64,000 bases of DNA, from contig CAKRAK010000002.1 in the NCBI GenBank assembly GCA_934294885.1, positions 1 to 64,000 of the forward strand, read 5' to 3'. Positions 52,091-61,276 of the stretch are shown here, piece after piece (within the stretch, counting starts at the first letter, position 1; each line of letters begins with the position of its first letter). The notes under the pieces are model-generated. The model had not been told where the DNA came from, ran no database searches, and saw only the letters and a program-made list of their open reading frames with translations. The translations under genes and the position numbers were made by a program. This DNA is from an uncultured Lachnospiraceae bacterium (lineage in GTDB: Bacteria > Bacillota > Clostridia > Lachnospirales > Lachnospiraceae).

Positions 52091-53839
52091 ATGGCATTTG
52101 ATGGAATTGTAGTTTCAAATATTGTAAGAGATATGGAAGAAAGACTTCAGGGTGGAAGAATCTATAAAATATATCAGCCGGAAAATGATGAGATTAATCT
52201 TGTTGTGAAGAATCACGGAACAACCTATCGTTTGATGCTGAATGCAAGTGCAACACTTCCCCTGGTTTATTTTTTATCCGAGAATAAATTAAATCCGTCA
52301 GTTGCACCTAATTTTTGTATGCTGTTACGTAAGCACATTGGAAATGGACGGATAACAAAGGTTACCCAGCCAGATTTTGAACGGATTATTTTTATCGAGA
52401 TTGAACATCTGAATGAGATGGGAGATTTGTGTAAGAAGAATCTTATTATAGAACTTATGGGGAAATACAGTAATATTATATTTACGGAAGCAGATGGAAA
52501 AATTATAGATGCAATTAAAAGGATTGGTGCCATGGTAAGCTCTGTCCGGGAAGTGCTTCCGGGATATCGGTATGAGATGCCACCCAATGAAAAATACAAT
52601 CCCTTAACGCTTACAAGGGAACAATTTTTTTCTGATATCTTAAATAAACCAGTCAGCATCGAAAAAGCACTGTATTCTTCTATTACAGGCTTTTCGAAGC
52701 TTGCAGCCCAACAGCTTTGTTACGAGGCATGCGTAGAAAGTAATTTTAGTACAGATAGTTTATCGGATGGAAACAGGGAAGCTTTGTGGAATCGGTTTTG
52801 TTGTATGGTAGAGGCAATCCGGAATGGAAACTATCATCCTGTTATCGTATATGAGGGAGAGGAACCGGTTGCTTTTTCGGCTCTGCCCCTTACTATGTAT
52901 CAGGATAAGCAACAGGAACATTTTGAAGATATTTCCGACTTATTATCCTCTTTTTATTCCAAGAAAGATATCTATTCCAGAATCCATCAAAAATCAACGG
53001 ATTTAAGAAAAATACTATCCGCTGCGGTGGAACGGACATCCAAAAAATATGATTTGCAAAGAAAGCAGCTAAAGGATACGGAAAAGCGGGAGCAATACAG
53101 AATATACGGAGAACTGCTCCAGTCATACAGTTATGAGATTCCTTCCGGCGCGACCGAGGCTTTACTGCATAATTATTATACCAACGAAGAGACACTTGTT
53201 CCTTTGGATAAGGATTTGTCTGCTATGGAAAATGCAAATAAATATTTTGCAAGATATAACAAGCTAAAGAGAACCTATGAAGCATCGATATCCTTGGTTG
53301 AAGAGACAAAAGCATCCTTAGACCAGCTTTTATCCTTGCAGCACAGCATGGAAATCGCAGTCTCAGAGGCGGATCTTGCGGAGATTAAGGAGGAGATGGT
53401 TTTATCCGGTTATATGAAGGCTAAGTCAATAAAGAAAACCGGAGTAAAGCAGAAAAAAAGCAAGCCGTTACATTACATTTCTTCTGATGGTTTTCATATG
53501 TATGTAGGGAAGAATAATCTGCAAAACGAGCGGCTGACCTTTAAGATGGCGAACACAAAGGATCTTTGGTTTCATTCTAAAAATATGCCAGGTTCCCATG
53601 TAATTGTAAAGTTAGAAGGAGCAGAGGATGTACCGGATGCAACCTATGAAGAAGCGGCTCGTCTGGCAGCCTTTTACTCTACCGGAAAGACAACTCCAAA
53701 GGTAGAGATTGATTATACAAGACGGGGAAATTTGAAAAAACCGCCGAAAAGTGCTCCGGGATATGTGATTTATCATACCAACTATTCCATGGTTGCGATT
53801 CCGGATATTACAGGAATCAGAGAGTTTAAGGATGCTTAA
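52091..53839 (+). CDS. rqcH: RqcH/FbpA-like NFACT protein
   Basis: The 582-residue protein has NFACT-N ('MAFDGIVVSNIVRDMEERLQGGRIYKIYQPENDEINLVV', 'NPSVAPNFCMLLRKHIGNGRI'), a long coiled coil (about 290-430) and NFACT-R ('YVGKNNLQNERLTFKMANTKDLWFHSKNMPGSHVIVKLEGAEDVPDATYEEAARLAAFYS'). RqcH recruits tRNA-Ala to stalled 50S-peptidyl-tRNA complexes in ribosome quality control; older annotation calls it fibronectin-binding protein. ATG 52091 is preferred over GTG 52082. It is followed by a promoter for yicC. Confidence 0.93.
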   Translation: MAFDGIVVSNIVRDMEERLQGGRIYKIYQPENDEINLVVKNHGTTYRLMLNASATLPLVYFLSENKLNPSVAPNFCMLLRKHIGNGRITKVTQPDFERIIFIEIEHLNEMGDLCKKNLIIELMGKYSNIIFTEADGKIIDAIKRIGAMVSSVREVLPGYRYEMPPNEKYNPLTLTREQFFSDILNKPVSIEKALYSSITGFSKLAAQQLCYEACVESNFSTDSLSDGNREALWNRFCCMVEAIRNGNYHPVIVYEGEEPVAFSALPLTMYQDKQQEHFEDISDLLSSFYSKKDIYSRIHQKSTDLRKILSAAVERTSKKYDLQRKQLKDTEKREQYRIYGELLQSYSYEIPSGATEALLHNYYTNEETLVPLDKDLSAMENANKYFARYNKLKRTYEASISLVEETKASLDQLLSLQHSMEIAVSEADLAEIKEEMVLSGYMKAKSIKKTGVKQKKSKPLHYISSDGFHMYVGKNNLQNERLTFKMANTKDLWFHSKNMPGSHVIVKLEGAEDVPDATYEEAARLAAFYSTGKTTPKVEIDYTRRGNLKKPPKSAPGYVIYHTNYSMVAIPDITGIREFKDA

Positions 53840-53878
53840 GGTATCCTTTGATCTGGCAAAATACATTAGGATGATTCC

Positions 53879-53907
53879 TTGCATTTTGGCTATGATTCGG
53901 TTATAAT
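53879..53907 (+). promoter_or_regulatory. Sigma-A promoter of yicC-gmk-rpoZ
   Basis: -35 TTGCAT (53879-53884), 17-bp spacer, -10 TATAAT (53902-53907). A good match. Confidence 0.7.
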
Positions 53908-53954
53908 TGGTTAGTTAATAATAAATTTTCGTAAATGAAAAGCAGGTAAAGCGT

Positions 53955-54833
53955 ATGATAAAAAGTATGACAGGATTTGGCCGGGCAGAAAGCGTAACGG
54001 CTGAACGTAAGATTGTAGTTGAGATGAAGTCTGTGAATCACAGATATTGTGATATGAATATTAAGATGCCGAAGAAGTTGAATTTTTTCGAATCATCCAT
54101 TCGAAATCATTTGAAAAACTACATCGGAAGAGGAAAGGTAGATATATTCATAACATACGAGGATTATACAGAGAATACGGTATGTGTTAAGTATAACAAA
54201 GAGATTGCAGCAGAGTATGTAGGGTACATTAATCAGATGGCAGAGGATTTCTGTTTGAGAAATGATTTATCTGCCGGAGCACTTTCCCGTTATCCGGAGG
54301 TTTTGACTTTGGAAGAACAGTCTGAGAATGAAGAACAAATCTGGATGGAGTTAAAGACCATTTTGGATGAAGCTGCCACCCGGTTTGTAGAGTCCCGCAC
54401 CAAGGAAGGGGAGAATCTGAAGGCTGATTTGTTGGATAAGCTGGATGGTATGCTGGGTATGGTTGATTATATTGAACAGACATCCCCATCCTTAATTGAT
54501 GAGTATCGCAAGAGACTGGAAGCAAAGGTTTCAGAGCTGTTGGAGAATACAACAATCGATGAAAACCGTATTGCAACAGAGGTTACCATTTATGCAGATA
54601 AGATTTGTGTAGACGAGGAGACGGTACGTCTTCGAAGCCATATTGAGAATACAAAGTCTATTTTATTAGAAGGCGGTAATGTAGGTAGAAAACTGGATTT
54701 TATTGCACAGGAGATGAACCGGGAGGCAAATACGATTTTGTCAAAAGCAAATTCCCTTGATATATCCAATAAGGCGATTGATTTAAAAACTGAGATTGAA
54801 AAGGTTCGTGAACAGATTCAGAATATTGAGTAA
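53955..54833 (+). CDS. yicC: YicC-family endoribonuclease
   Basis: The 292-residue protein shows the YicC N-terminal signature 'MTGFGRAESVTAERKIVVEMKSVNHRYCDMNIKMPKKLNFFESSIRNHLKNYIGRGKVDIFITYED' and the DUF1732 C-terminus 'LEGGNVGRKLDFIAQEMNREANTILSKANSLDISNKAIDLKTEIEKVREQIQNIE'. YicC family members are RNases in other bacteria. In Firmicutes it precedes gmk and rpoZ, as here. Confidence 0.93.
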   Translation: MIKSMTGFGRAESVTAERKIVVEMKSVNHRYCDMNIKMPKKLNFFESSIRNHLKNYIGRGKVDIFITYEDYTENTVCVKYNKEIAAEYVGYINQMAEDFCLRNDLSAGALSRYPEVLTLEEQSENEEQIWMELKTILDEAATRFVESRTKEGENLKADLLDKLDGMLGMVDYIEQTSPSLIDEYRKRLEAKVSELLENTTIDENRIATEVTIYADKICVDEETVRLRSHIENTKSILLEGGNVGRKLDFIAQEMNREANTILSKANSLDISNKAIDLKTEIEKVREQIQNIE

Positions 54834-54845
54834 AGGGTGATGCAT

Positions 54846-55481
54846 ATGAAAAAAAGAGGTATTTTAATTGTTATATCCGGTTTTTCCGGTGTCGGAAAAG
54901 GCACAGTTGTGAAAAAACTGGTGGAAAAATACAATTACAGCTTGTCGATATCGGCAACAACCCGGTCTCCAAGACCCGGTGAAGTAGACGGTAAGGACTA
55001 TTTTTTCAAGTCGGTAGCTGATTTTCAGAACCTGATTGATTATAATGGATTTATCGAATGGGCACAGTATGTAGAGAATTATTATGGAACTCCAAGAAAA
55101 TTCGTAGAAGATGAATTGGATGCAGGACATAATGTGATTCTTGAGATAGAAGTGCAGGGAGCAATGAAAATTAAAGAACAGTATCCGGATGCGGTGCTTA
55201 TCTTTTTAACGGCACCGGATGCCCATAGTCTGAAGAATCGTTTGGAAGGACGAGGCACAGAGGATGCAAAGGTAATCGCTAAGAGATTAAAACGTGCATA
55301 CGAAGAGACGGAAGATATGATTTTTTATGATTACTTAGTTGTAAATGATGATTTAGAGACTTGCGTAGATCACGTAAATGCAGTAATATTAGCAGAGGGA
55401 TTTAAAACATCTAACAACGAAGCATATATTACAAAAACAAAAACTGAGTTATTTGATATTCGAAAGGAGATTTTATCATGA
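54846..55481 (+). CDS. gmk: Guanylate kinase
   Basis: The 211-residue P-loop kinase makes GDP from GMP. Walker A is 'ISGFSGVGKGTVVKKLVEKY' (a variant of the usual GxSGxGKST), the GMP-binding region is 'SISATTRSPRPGEVDGKDYFFKSVADF', and 'EIEVQGAMKIKEQYPDAVLIFLTAP' follows. ATG 54846 is preferred to GTG 54837 with AAAGGGTGA upstream. It overlaps rpoZ by 4 bp. Confidence 0.94.
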   Translation: MKKRGILIVISGFSGVGKGTVVKKLVEKYNYSLSISATTRSPRPGEVDGKDYFFKSVADFQNLIDYNGFIEWAQYVENYYGTPRKFVEDELDAGHNVILEIEVQGAMKIKEQYPDAVLIFLTAPDAHSLKNRLEGRGTEDAKVIAKRLKRAYEETEDMIFYDYLVVNDDLETCVDHVNAVILAEGFKTSNNEAYITKTKTELFDIRKEILS

Positions 55482-55717
55482 TTCATCCATCTTATACAGA
55501 TTTAATGGAGGTAGTTAACAGTGACGTAGAACCGGGAGAACAGCCGGTAGTACAGAGCCGTTATTCCATTGTGCTTGCAACAGCAAAACGTGCAAGACAG
55601 ATTATTGCAGGTGACACACCTTTAGTTGAAAGCAAAGGAGACAAGCCATTGTCAACGGCTGTAAAAGAGCTTTACGAAGGCAAGGTTAAGATTGTTGGTG
55701 ACGACGAGGACGAATAA
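55478..55717 (+). CDS. rpoZ: RNA polymerase omega subunit
   Basis: This 79-residue protein has the omega core 'HPSYTDLMEVVN', 'SRYSIVLATAKRARQIIAG' and 'KPLSTAVKELYEGKVKI'. It starts inside the gmk stop (ATGA) with AAAGGAG upstream. A terminator follows. Confidence 0.94.
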   Translation: MIHPSYTDLMEVVNSDVEPGEQPVVQSRYSIVLATAKRARQIIAGDTPLVESKGDKPLSTAVKELYEGKVKIVGDDEDE

Positions 55718-55727
55718 GAATTCCTAT

Positions 55728-55754
55728 ACCCCTGAGATTTTTCTTGGGGGTTTT
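55728..55754 (+). terminator. Terminator after rpoZ
   Basis: ACCCCTGAG pairs with CTTGGGGGT (G-U tolerant) around a five-base T-rich loop, followed by TTTTC. Confidence 0.85.
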
Positions 55755-55792
55755 CTTGATTTATAATTGAATTTTCAGAAGGGGTGGTATTT

Positions 55793-57280
55793 ATGAAATT
55801 AGAACAGTTATTAGAGGGCATAGAGTACAAATTAATCCAGGGAAGTTTGGATACAGAGGTATCCGATGTTCAAAGTGATTCCAGAAGGATTGGAAAGGGT
55901 TCTTTGTTTTTTTGTATTTCCGGAGCTGTGTTTGACGGACATGCATATGCCGGGGATGTAGAAAAAAAAGGTGCATCTGTTTTGATTACGGAAAAAGATG
56001 TAGAAGTAGGAACGGATATCACTGTAGTCCGGGTAAAAAGTACGCGTTATGCCATGGGTATGATCAGCGCGGCATTTTATCGGCATCCGTCAAAGAAACT
56101 GAAGGTAGTAGGTATTACGGGAACAAAGGGAAAAACGACCACTACTTATATGATTAAGTCTATGCTGGAAAGAGCAGGACATAAATGCGGACTGATCGGA
56201 ACGATAGAAACCATTATCGGTGATGTGTCAACACCTGCCAATAATACAACACCGGAATCGATTGTATTACAAAAGACAATGGCAGATATGGTTACGGCAG
56301 GACTGGATTGCGTGGTTATGGAAGTATCCTCTCAGGGATTGATGTTAGACCGTGTTGCAGGGGTTGATTTTGATTATGGTATTTTTACCAATTTGTCAGA
56401 GGATCATATCGGTCCCAATGAGCACAAAGACTTTGATGAGTATTTAGGATGGAAGGCAAAGCTGTTTACATTATGCAAGAAGGGTATTTTCAATCTGGAT
56501 GATACCTATTGCAAGAGAATCATGGAAGGGCATACCTGTCAGGTGATTACATATGGCAGTTCGCCGGATTGTGATTATCAGGCAAAGAATCCAAAGCTTT
56601 TTAAGGATGGGGGAAGTCTTGGTATCCGGTATGATCTGGATGGTTTATATCAGGAAAAGGTTGTTGTCAGCATGCCCGGTGAGTTCTCTGTACATAATTC
56701 TTTAGCTGCAATTGCAGTGGCAAGGGAATTAGAGGTTCCTATGGATATGATTTTAGAAATCTTAACCAACATTCATGTAAAGGGACGTGTTGAGTTGATT
56801 CCGATTTCTACGGAATTTACACTTTTAATTGACTATGCCCATAATGCCATGAGTCTGGAAAGTATTTTACAGACCCTTCGGGCATATAATCCCGGTAGAT
56901 TGATTTCGTTGTTTGGTTGTGGAGGAAACCGTTCAAAGGTCAGAAGATATGAGATGGGTGAGGTTTCGGGAAAGCTTGCGGACCTGACAATTATTACGTC
57001 GGATAATCCAAGAGATGAGGATCCACAGATGATTATTAATGATATCAAGACCGGTATGGAAAAAACAACAGGAAAGTATGTGGAGATTCCGGATCGAAAG
57101 GAAGCAATCCGCTACAGTATTTTGAATGCCCAGCCGGGAGATGTTATTGTTCTGGCCGGAAAAGGTCATGAGGACTATCAGGAAATAAAAGGTAAAAAAT
57201 ATCACATGGATGAACGGGAACTGATTTGGCAGATTCTGGAGGAAGAAGATGTTACAAAAATTTGCGGATATCATAATTGA
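55793..57280 (+). CDS. murE: UDP-MurNAc-tripeptide synthetase, meso-diaminopimelate type
   Basis: The 495-residue ligase has the Mur ATP loop 'VGITGTKGKTTTTYMIKSML' (about 108-125), 'ANNTTPESIVLQKTMADMV', and the meso-diaminopimelate motif 'TSDNPRDEDPQMII'; the DNPR form distinguishes it from lysine-adding MurE. ATG 55793 with AAGGGGTGG upstream is preferred to GTG 55784. Its last 32 bp overlap priA. Confidence 0.95.
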   Translation: MKLEQLLEGIEYKLIQGSLDTEVSDVQSDSRRIGKGSLFFCISGAVFDGHAYAGDVEKKGASVLITEKDVEVGTDITVVRVKSTRYAMGMISAAFYRHPSKKLKVVGITGTKGKTTTTYMIKSMLERAGHKCGLIGTIETIIGDVSTPANNTTPESIVLQKTMADMVTAGLDCVVMEVSSQGLMLDRVAGVDFDYGIFTNLSEDHIGPNEHKDFDEYLGWKAKLFTLCKKGIFNLDDTYCKRIMEGHTCQVITYGSSPDCDYQAKNPKLFKDGGSLGIRYDLDGLYQEKVVVSMPGEFSVHNSLAAIAVARELEVPMDMILEILTNIHVKGRVELIPISTEFTLLIDYAHNAMSLESILQTLRAYNPGRLISLFGCGGNRSKVRRYEMGEVSGKLADLTIITSDNPRDEDPQMIINDIKTGMEKTTGKYVEIPDRKEAIRYSILNAQPGDVIVLAGKGHEDYQEIKGKKYHMDERELIWQILEEEDVTKICGYHN

Positions 57281-59549
57281 TATTTCACATGAAGCAATTG
57301 ATCGGACATTTCAATATAGAATACCGGATGCTCTGGCACAAAAAGTAAGGATAGGTACGAAAGTATCTATCCCTTTTGGTCGTGGTAATCATGTAAGAAG
57401 CGGATATGTTGTAGGTATCAGCGATACACCTGTCTACGAGGCAGATAAGATTAAGGAAATTGCCGATGTGAATGAAAACGGAGTTCCAATAGAAAGCTCT
57501 TTAATCGAATTGGCGGCTTTTATGAAGGAAAATTATGGTTCTACCATGATCAATGCATTAAAAACGGTCATGCCGATTAAGGAAAAGGTTCGGGGAATTA
57601 AGAAAAAAGAGGTTCGCTTATTGGTAGATGAAAAAAAGGCTGAGGAATTACTGGATATTTATCAAAGGAAGCATATGACGGGAAAATTCCGGCTTTTGAA
57701 TGAATTAAGGGACGAGACTTCCATTCCCTATTCTCTTGTAACCGGCAAATTAAATATCGCGGCTTCCACGTTAAAGGCAATGGAGAAGGAACAGGTAATT
57801 GCCATTGATGAGGAAGAATTATACCGTAATGTGTTAGATCATTCCCAAGCCTCAGACAGTATTGAAAAGCATCGTGAGATTCCCAATCAGGAACAGCAAA
57901 ATGCAATTGATAAAGTGATAGGGGATTATAAAAGCGGTAATCCGGGTACTTATCTGTTAAAGGGAGTAACGGGAAGCGGAAAAACCCTTGTATATATTGA
58001 AATGATTGATGAAATGCTTCGTATGGGAAAGCAGGCAATTGTTCTGATTCCGGAAATTGCCCTTACCTATCAGACTGTAAAACGTTTCCGACAGCGCTTC
58101 GGCAATCAGGTTACGATTATGAATTCCAGATTAAGTAAGGGGGAACGATACGACCAGTTTGAAAAAGCAAAAAAAGGGGAAGTATCGGTTATGATAGGTC
58201 CCCGTTCTGCATTGTTTACGCCATTTGCAAATCTTGGGCTGATTATAATTGATGAAGAACATGAGACAACCTACAAAAGTGAAACCCCTCCAAAGTATCA
58301 TGCCAGAGAGGTGGCAGCTTTTCGTGGAAAACAATGTGGGGCATCACTGGTATTAGGCTCTGCAACGCCATCCGTTGATTCCTATTATAAAAGCCTTACC
58401 GGAGAGTATAAGCTGCTGACACTTTCCAAAAGAGCGAAGGAAGATGCGGCAATGGCAAAGGTAACGGTTGTAGATTTGCGGGAGGAATTAAAACAGGGAA
58501 ATAAAAGCATTTTCAGCCATAAGCTAAAAGAATTGATAAAGGAGCGGCTGGAAAAAAAACAACAGACCATGTTGTTCTTAAACAGGAGGGGACATACGGG
58601 TTTTCTATCCTGCAGAAGCTGTGGTTACGTGTTTAAGTGTCCCCATTGTGATGTTTCCCTGACGGAACATTTTTCAAGAACACCGAAAGAAAAGCTGGTA
58701 TGCCATTATTGTGGTTATGAGACAAAGAAACCGAAAACCTGTCCAAGCTGTAATTCTCCGTTTATTGCAGGATTTGGTGTCGGAACCCAAAAGATTGAAG
58801 AACAGGTAAAGGAAATGTTTCCGGAGGCAAAGGTTCTGCGTATGGATATGGATACCACAAGAGAAAAAAATGCCCATGAGCAGATTTTAAGCAGGTTTGC
58901 TAATGGGGAGGCGGATATCTTAGTGGGAACGCAGATGATCGTAAAGGGACATGATTTTTCCAATGTTACCTTAGTCGGCGTGATTGCTGCGGATTTGACC
59001 TTATTTGACAATGATTACAAAGCGGCGGAGAGAACCTTTGATCTGCTTACTCAGGCAGCAGGAAGGGCAGGAAGAGGAAGCCTGAAGGGAGATGTAGTAA
59101 TCCAGACCTATCAGCCGGAGCATTATTGTATCGAAGCTGCTGCCAGACAGGATTACGAAGCCTTTTATGAGGCGGAAAAAGCATATCGAAGTGTGTTGGA
59201 ATACCCACCGTTTACCCATGTTCTTGCGGTTTTTTTTGAGTCTCCCGATTCGGAAGAGGTTTATCGGATATCCTGTAAACTAAAGGAAATGTTAGATGTA
59301 TTGATCGGAAAATACAAAGGGGTTGCATCGGAGGATGCCCAGCTGATTTCAAAGACAAGGGTCATTGGCCCTTGTGATGCAACGATTGCGAAGGTAAATG
59401 ACAGATATCGAAGGGTGATATACTTGAAAAATAAAGATTATGGGTCTCTTGTCAGAATTAAAAATTCCATGGAGACGTATATAGAAGGGAAAACGGAATG
59501 GAAAAAGTGCTACATTTCCTTTGATTTTAACCCGATGCATGGATATTAG
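57249..59549 (+). CDS. priA: Primosomal replication helicase PriA
   Basis: The 766-residue helicase restarts stalled replication forks. It has the N-terminal DNA-binding domain ('FQYRIPDALAQKVRIGTKVSIPFGRGNHVRSGYVVG'), Walker A 'LLKGVTGSGKTLVYIEMIDEML', a DEEH box ('IIIDEEHETTYKSETPPKYHAREVA'), paired zinc-binding cysteines ('CRSCGYVFKCPHCDVSL' and 'CHYCGYETKKPKTCPSC') and 'QAAGRAGRGSLKGDVVIQTYQPEH'. It starts inside murE (32-bp overlap) with GAGGAAGAAG upstream. Confidence 0.95.
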   Translation: MLQKFADIIIDISHEAIDRTFQYRIPDALAQKVRIGTKVSIPFGRGNHVRSGYVVGISDTPVYEADKIKEIADVNENGVPIESSLIELAAFMKENYGSTMINALKTVMPIKEKVRGIKKKEVRLLVDEKKAEELLDIYQRKHMTGKFRLLNELRDETSIPYSLVTGKLNIAASTLKAMEKEQVIAIDEEELYRNVLDHSQASDSIEKHREIPNQEQQNAIDKVIGDYKSGNPGTYLLKGVTGSGKTLVYIEMIDEMLRMGKQAIVLIPEIALTYQTVKRFRQRFGNQVTIMNSRLSKGERYDQFEKAKKGEVSVMIGPRSALFTPFANLGLIIIDEEHETTYKSETPPKYHAREVAAFRGKQCGASLVLGSATPSVDSYYKSLTGEYKLLTLSKRAKEDAAMAKVTVVDLREELKQGNKSIFSHKLKELIKERLEKKQQTMLFLNRRGHTGFLSCRSCGYVFKCPHCDVSLTEHFSRTPKEKLVCHYCGYETKKPKTCPSCNSPFIAGFGVGTQKIEEQVKEMFPEAKVLRMDMDTTREKNAHEQILSRFANGEADILVGTQMIVKGHDFSNVTLVGVIAADLTLFDNDYKAAERTFDLLTQAAGRAGRGSLKGDVVIQTYQPEHYCIEAAARQDYEAFYEAEKAYRSVLEYPPFTHVLAVFFESPDSEEVYRISCKLKEMLDVLIGKYKGVASEDAQLISKTRVIGPCDATIAKVNDRYRRVIYLKNKDYGSLVRIKNSMETYIEGKTEWKKCYISFDFNPMHGY

Positions 59550-59575
59550 ACAATCCATGGAAACTATGATAGAAT
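59547..59575 (+). promoter_or_regulatory. Possible promoter of def-fmt operon
   Basis: -35 TAGACA (59547-59552), 17-bp spacer, -10 TAGAAT (59570-59575), starting at the priA stop codon. Confidence 0.5.
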
Positions 59576-59631
59576 ACCAGTGTTTGTAATTGTTTGAGGA
59601 ACAATGAATTATAACTTTAAGGAGTAAAAAG

Positions 59632-60114
59632 ATGGCATTAAGACAGATTCGCTATGACGGAGATGAGATTTTAAGAAAAAAATGTAAAGAAGTTAAGGTG
59701 ATGAACGACAGAACCCTGACTTTAATTGAGGATATGTTTGATACGATGTACGAGGCAAACGGAGTCGGTCTTGCGGCTCCCCAGGTTGGTATTTTAAAGC
59801 GTATCGTTGTAATTGATATTGATGATGGCAATCAATACGTGCTTGTGAATCCGGTTGTTACGCAAAAGGATGGGGAACAGACCGGAGATGAGGGCTGTTT
59901 AAGTCTGCCGGGAAAGGTTGCTGTGGTAACCCGTCCGGAGCATGTTATATGCAAATGTCTGAATGAGAATATGGAAGAGATTGAGATAGAAGGAGAAGGG
60001 CTTTTAGCGAGAGCAATCTGTCATGAGGTAGATCATTTGGATGGAATTTTATATAAGGATGTAGCAGATGAACCTCTTCGGGATGTTGAATTAATGGAAG
60101 AGGAAGAAGAATAA
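59632..60114 (+). CDS. def: Peptide deformylase
   Basis: The 160-residue metalloenzyme removes the formyl group from nascent proteins. All three motifs are seen: 'GVGLAAPQVG' (about 44-53), 'EGCLSLPG' with the metal Cys, and 'HEVDHLDG' with two metal His and the catalytic Glu. AAGGAGTAAAAAG precedes the ATG. It is upstream of fmt, its functional partner. Confidence 0.97.
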   Translation: MALRQIRYDGDEILRKKCKEVKVMNDRTLTLIEDMFDTMYEANGVGLAAPQVGILKRIVVIDIDDGNQYVLVNPVVTQKDGEQTGDEGCLSLPGKVAVVTRPEHVICKCLNENMEEIEIEGEGLLARAICHEVDHLDGILYKDVADEPLRDVELMEEEEE

Positions 60115-60126
60115 TCCTATTATGTG

Positions 60127-60207
60127 TAATACTGTATGTTTGAAATAAGGTTATCGCAATCCCATTGGCTTTAGACAATGGGTAGTTCACTCAATCATAC
60201 AGTATTA
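60127..60207 (+). mobile_element. Possible IS200/IS605-derived palindromic remnant
   Basis: CCCATTG-GCTTTAGA-CAATGGG followed by TAGTTCAC (60161-60190) resembles the right-end hairpin of IS200/IS605-family elements, which in many Firmicutes reads like hairpin-GCTTTAG-hairpin-TAGTTCAC. It sits inside a perfect 12-bp inverted repeat TAATACTGTATG (60127-60138) / CATACAGTATTA (60196-60207). No transposase gene is present. It may be a palindrome-associated remnant or a non-autonomous copy inserted in the def-fmt gap; alternatively a plain terminator. Confidence 0.5.
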
Positions 60208-60322
60208 TTTTATCAGGTGATGAGTCAATCAGAAATCAGTGGATTTCGGATAAGAGTAATTGTAATATTGGATGGAAAAGTTATAAATAACTGCTGAATG
60301 AATGGAAGATGGGAGGTATCCT

Positions 60323-61270
60323 ATGAAAATCGTATATATGGGAACGCCGGATTTTGCGGTAGAGACGTTAGATGCAATTGTAAAAGCCGGACATGAAGTG
60401 GCTTTGGTAGTTACCCAGCCGGACAAAGCAAAGGGCAGGGGAAAGAAAGTGATGTATACTCCTGTAAAGGAAAAGGCAATGGAATATCAGCTTCCGATAG
60501 CGCAGCCGGAAAAAGTGTCGGAGGCTTCTTTTATTGAGGAATTGGAACGTATCCAACCGGAGGTGATTGTTGTTGTTGCTTTTGGACAATTACTGCCGGA
60601 GCGTATTTTGAATCTGCCAAAGTATGGCTGTGTGAATGTACATGCATCCTTATTACCGGCATATCGGGGTGCGGCGCCGATTCAGTGGGCTGTTATTGAT
60701 GGCTTAAAGGAAACCGGTGTTACGACACAGCATATGGAGAAAGGACTGGACACAGGGGATATTATCTGTCAAAGAACAATTGCCTTGGCAGAGGATGAAA
60801 CAGGAGGTTCTCTCTTTGACAAGCTGGCAGTGGAAGGGGCAAAGGTATTGCTGACAACCTTAGAGCAGTTGGAAAAGGGAACTGCGACCAGAACAAGGCA
60901 GGATGACAGTCTTTCCAGCTATGCAAAAAAACTGACCAAAGACATGGGAGAACTTGATTTTACAAAGGATGCTGTTTCATTGGAACGCTTGATCCGGGGA
61001 TTGAATCCATGGCCGTCTGCGTATACTCATTTACAGGATAAGCTGCTGAAAATCTATGCTGCAAAGGTGATTTTGGAAGAGGCTTTAACGAAGGAAGAGG
61101 CGGCAGGGACTGTGGGAAGTGTAATTGCCATGGATAAAAAGAGCTTTACCCTTCGTTGTGGTCAGGGCGCATTACAGATTCTTAATTTGCAGTTAGAAGG
61201 AAAAAAGCGAATGGATACTGCTGCATTTTTACTGGGATATAAAATGGAAATTGGTATGAAGGTTGGATAA
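60323..61270 (+). CDS. fmt: Methionyl-tRNA formyltransferase
   Basis: This 315-residue enzyme formylates initiator Met-tRNA. Motifs are 'KIVYMGTPDFAVETLDAIVKAGHEVALVVTQPDKAKGRGKK' and the active-site 'YGCVNVHASLLPAYRGAAPIQWAVIDGLKETGVTTQHMEKGLDTGDI' (SLLP, conserved Asn/His/Asp). ATG 60323 with GGGAGGTATCC upstream is preferred over 60302. It follows def and precedes rsmB. Confidence 0.95.
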   Translation: MKIVYMGTPDFAVETLDAIVKAGHEVALVVTQPDKAKGRGKKVMYTPVKEKAMEYQLPIAQPEKVSEASFIEELERIQPEVIVVVAFGQLLPERILNLPKYGCVNVHASLLPAYRGAAPIQWAVIDGLKETGVTTQHMEKGLDTGDIICQRTIALAEDETGGSLFDKLAVEGAKVLLTTLEQLEKGTATRTRQDDSLSSYAKKLTKDMGELDFTKDAVSLERLIRGLNPWPSAYTHLQDKLLKIYAAKVILEEALTKEEAAGTVGSVIAMDKKSFTLRCGQGALQILNLQLEGKKRMDTAAFLLGYKMEIGMKVG

Positions 61271-61276
61271 TGGTAA

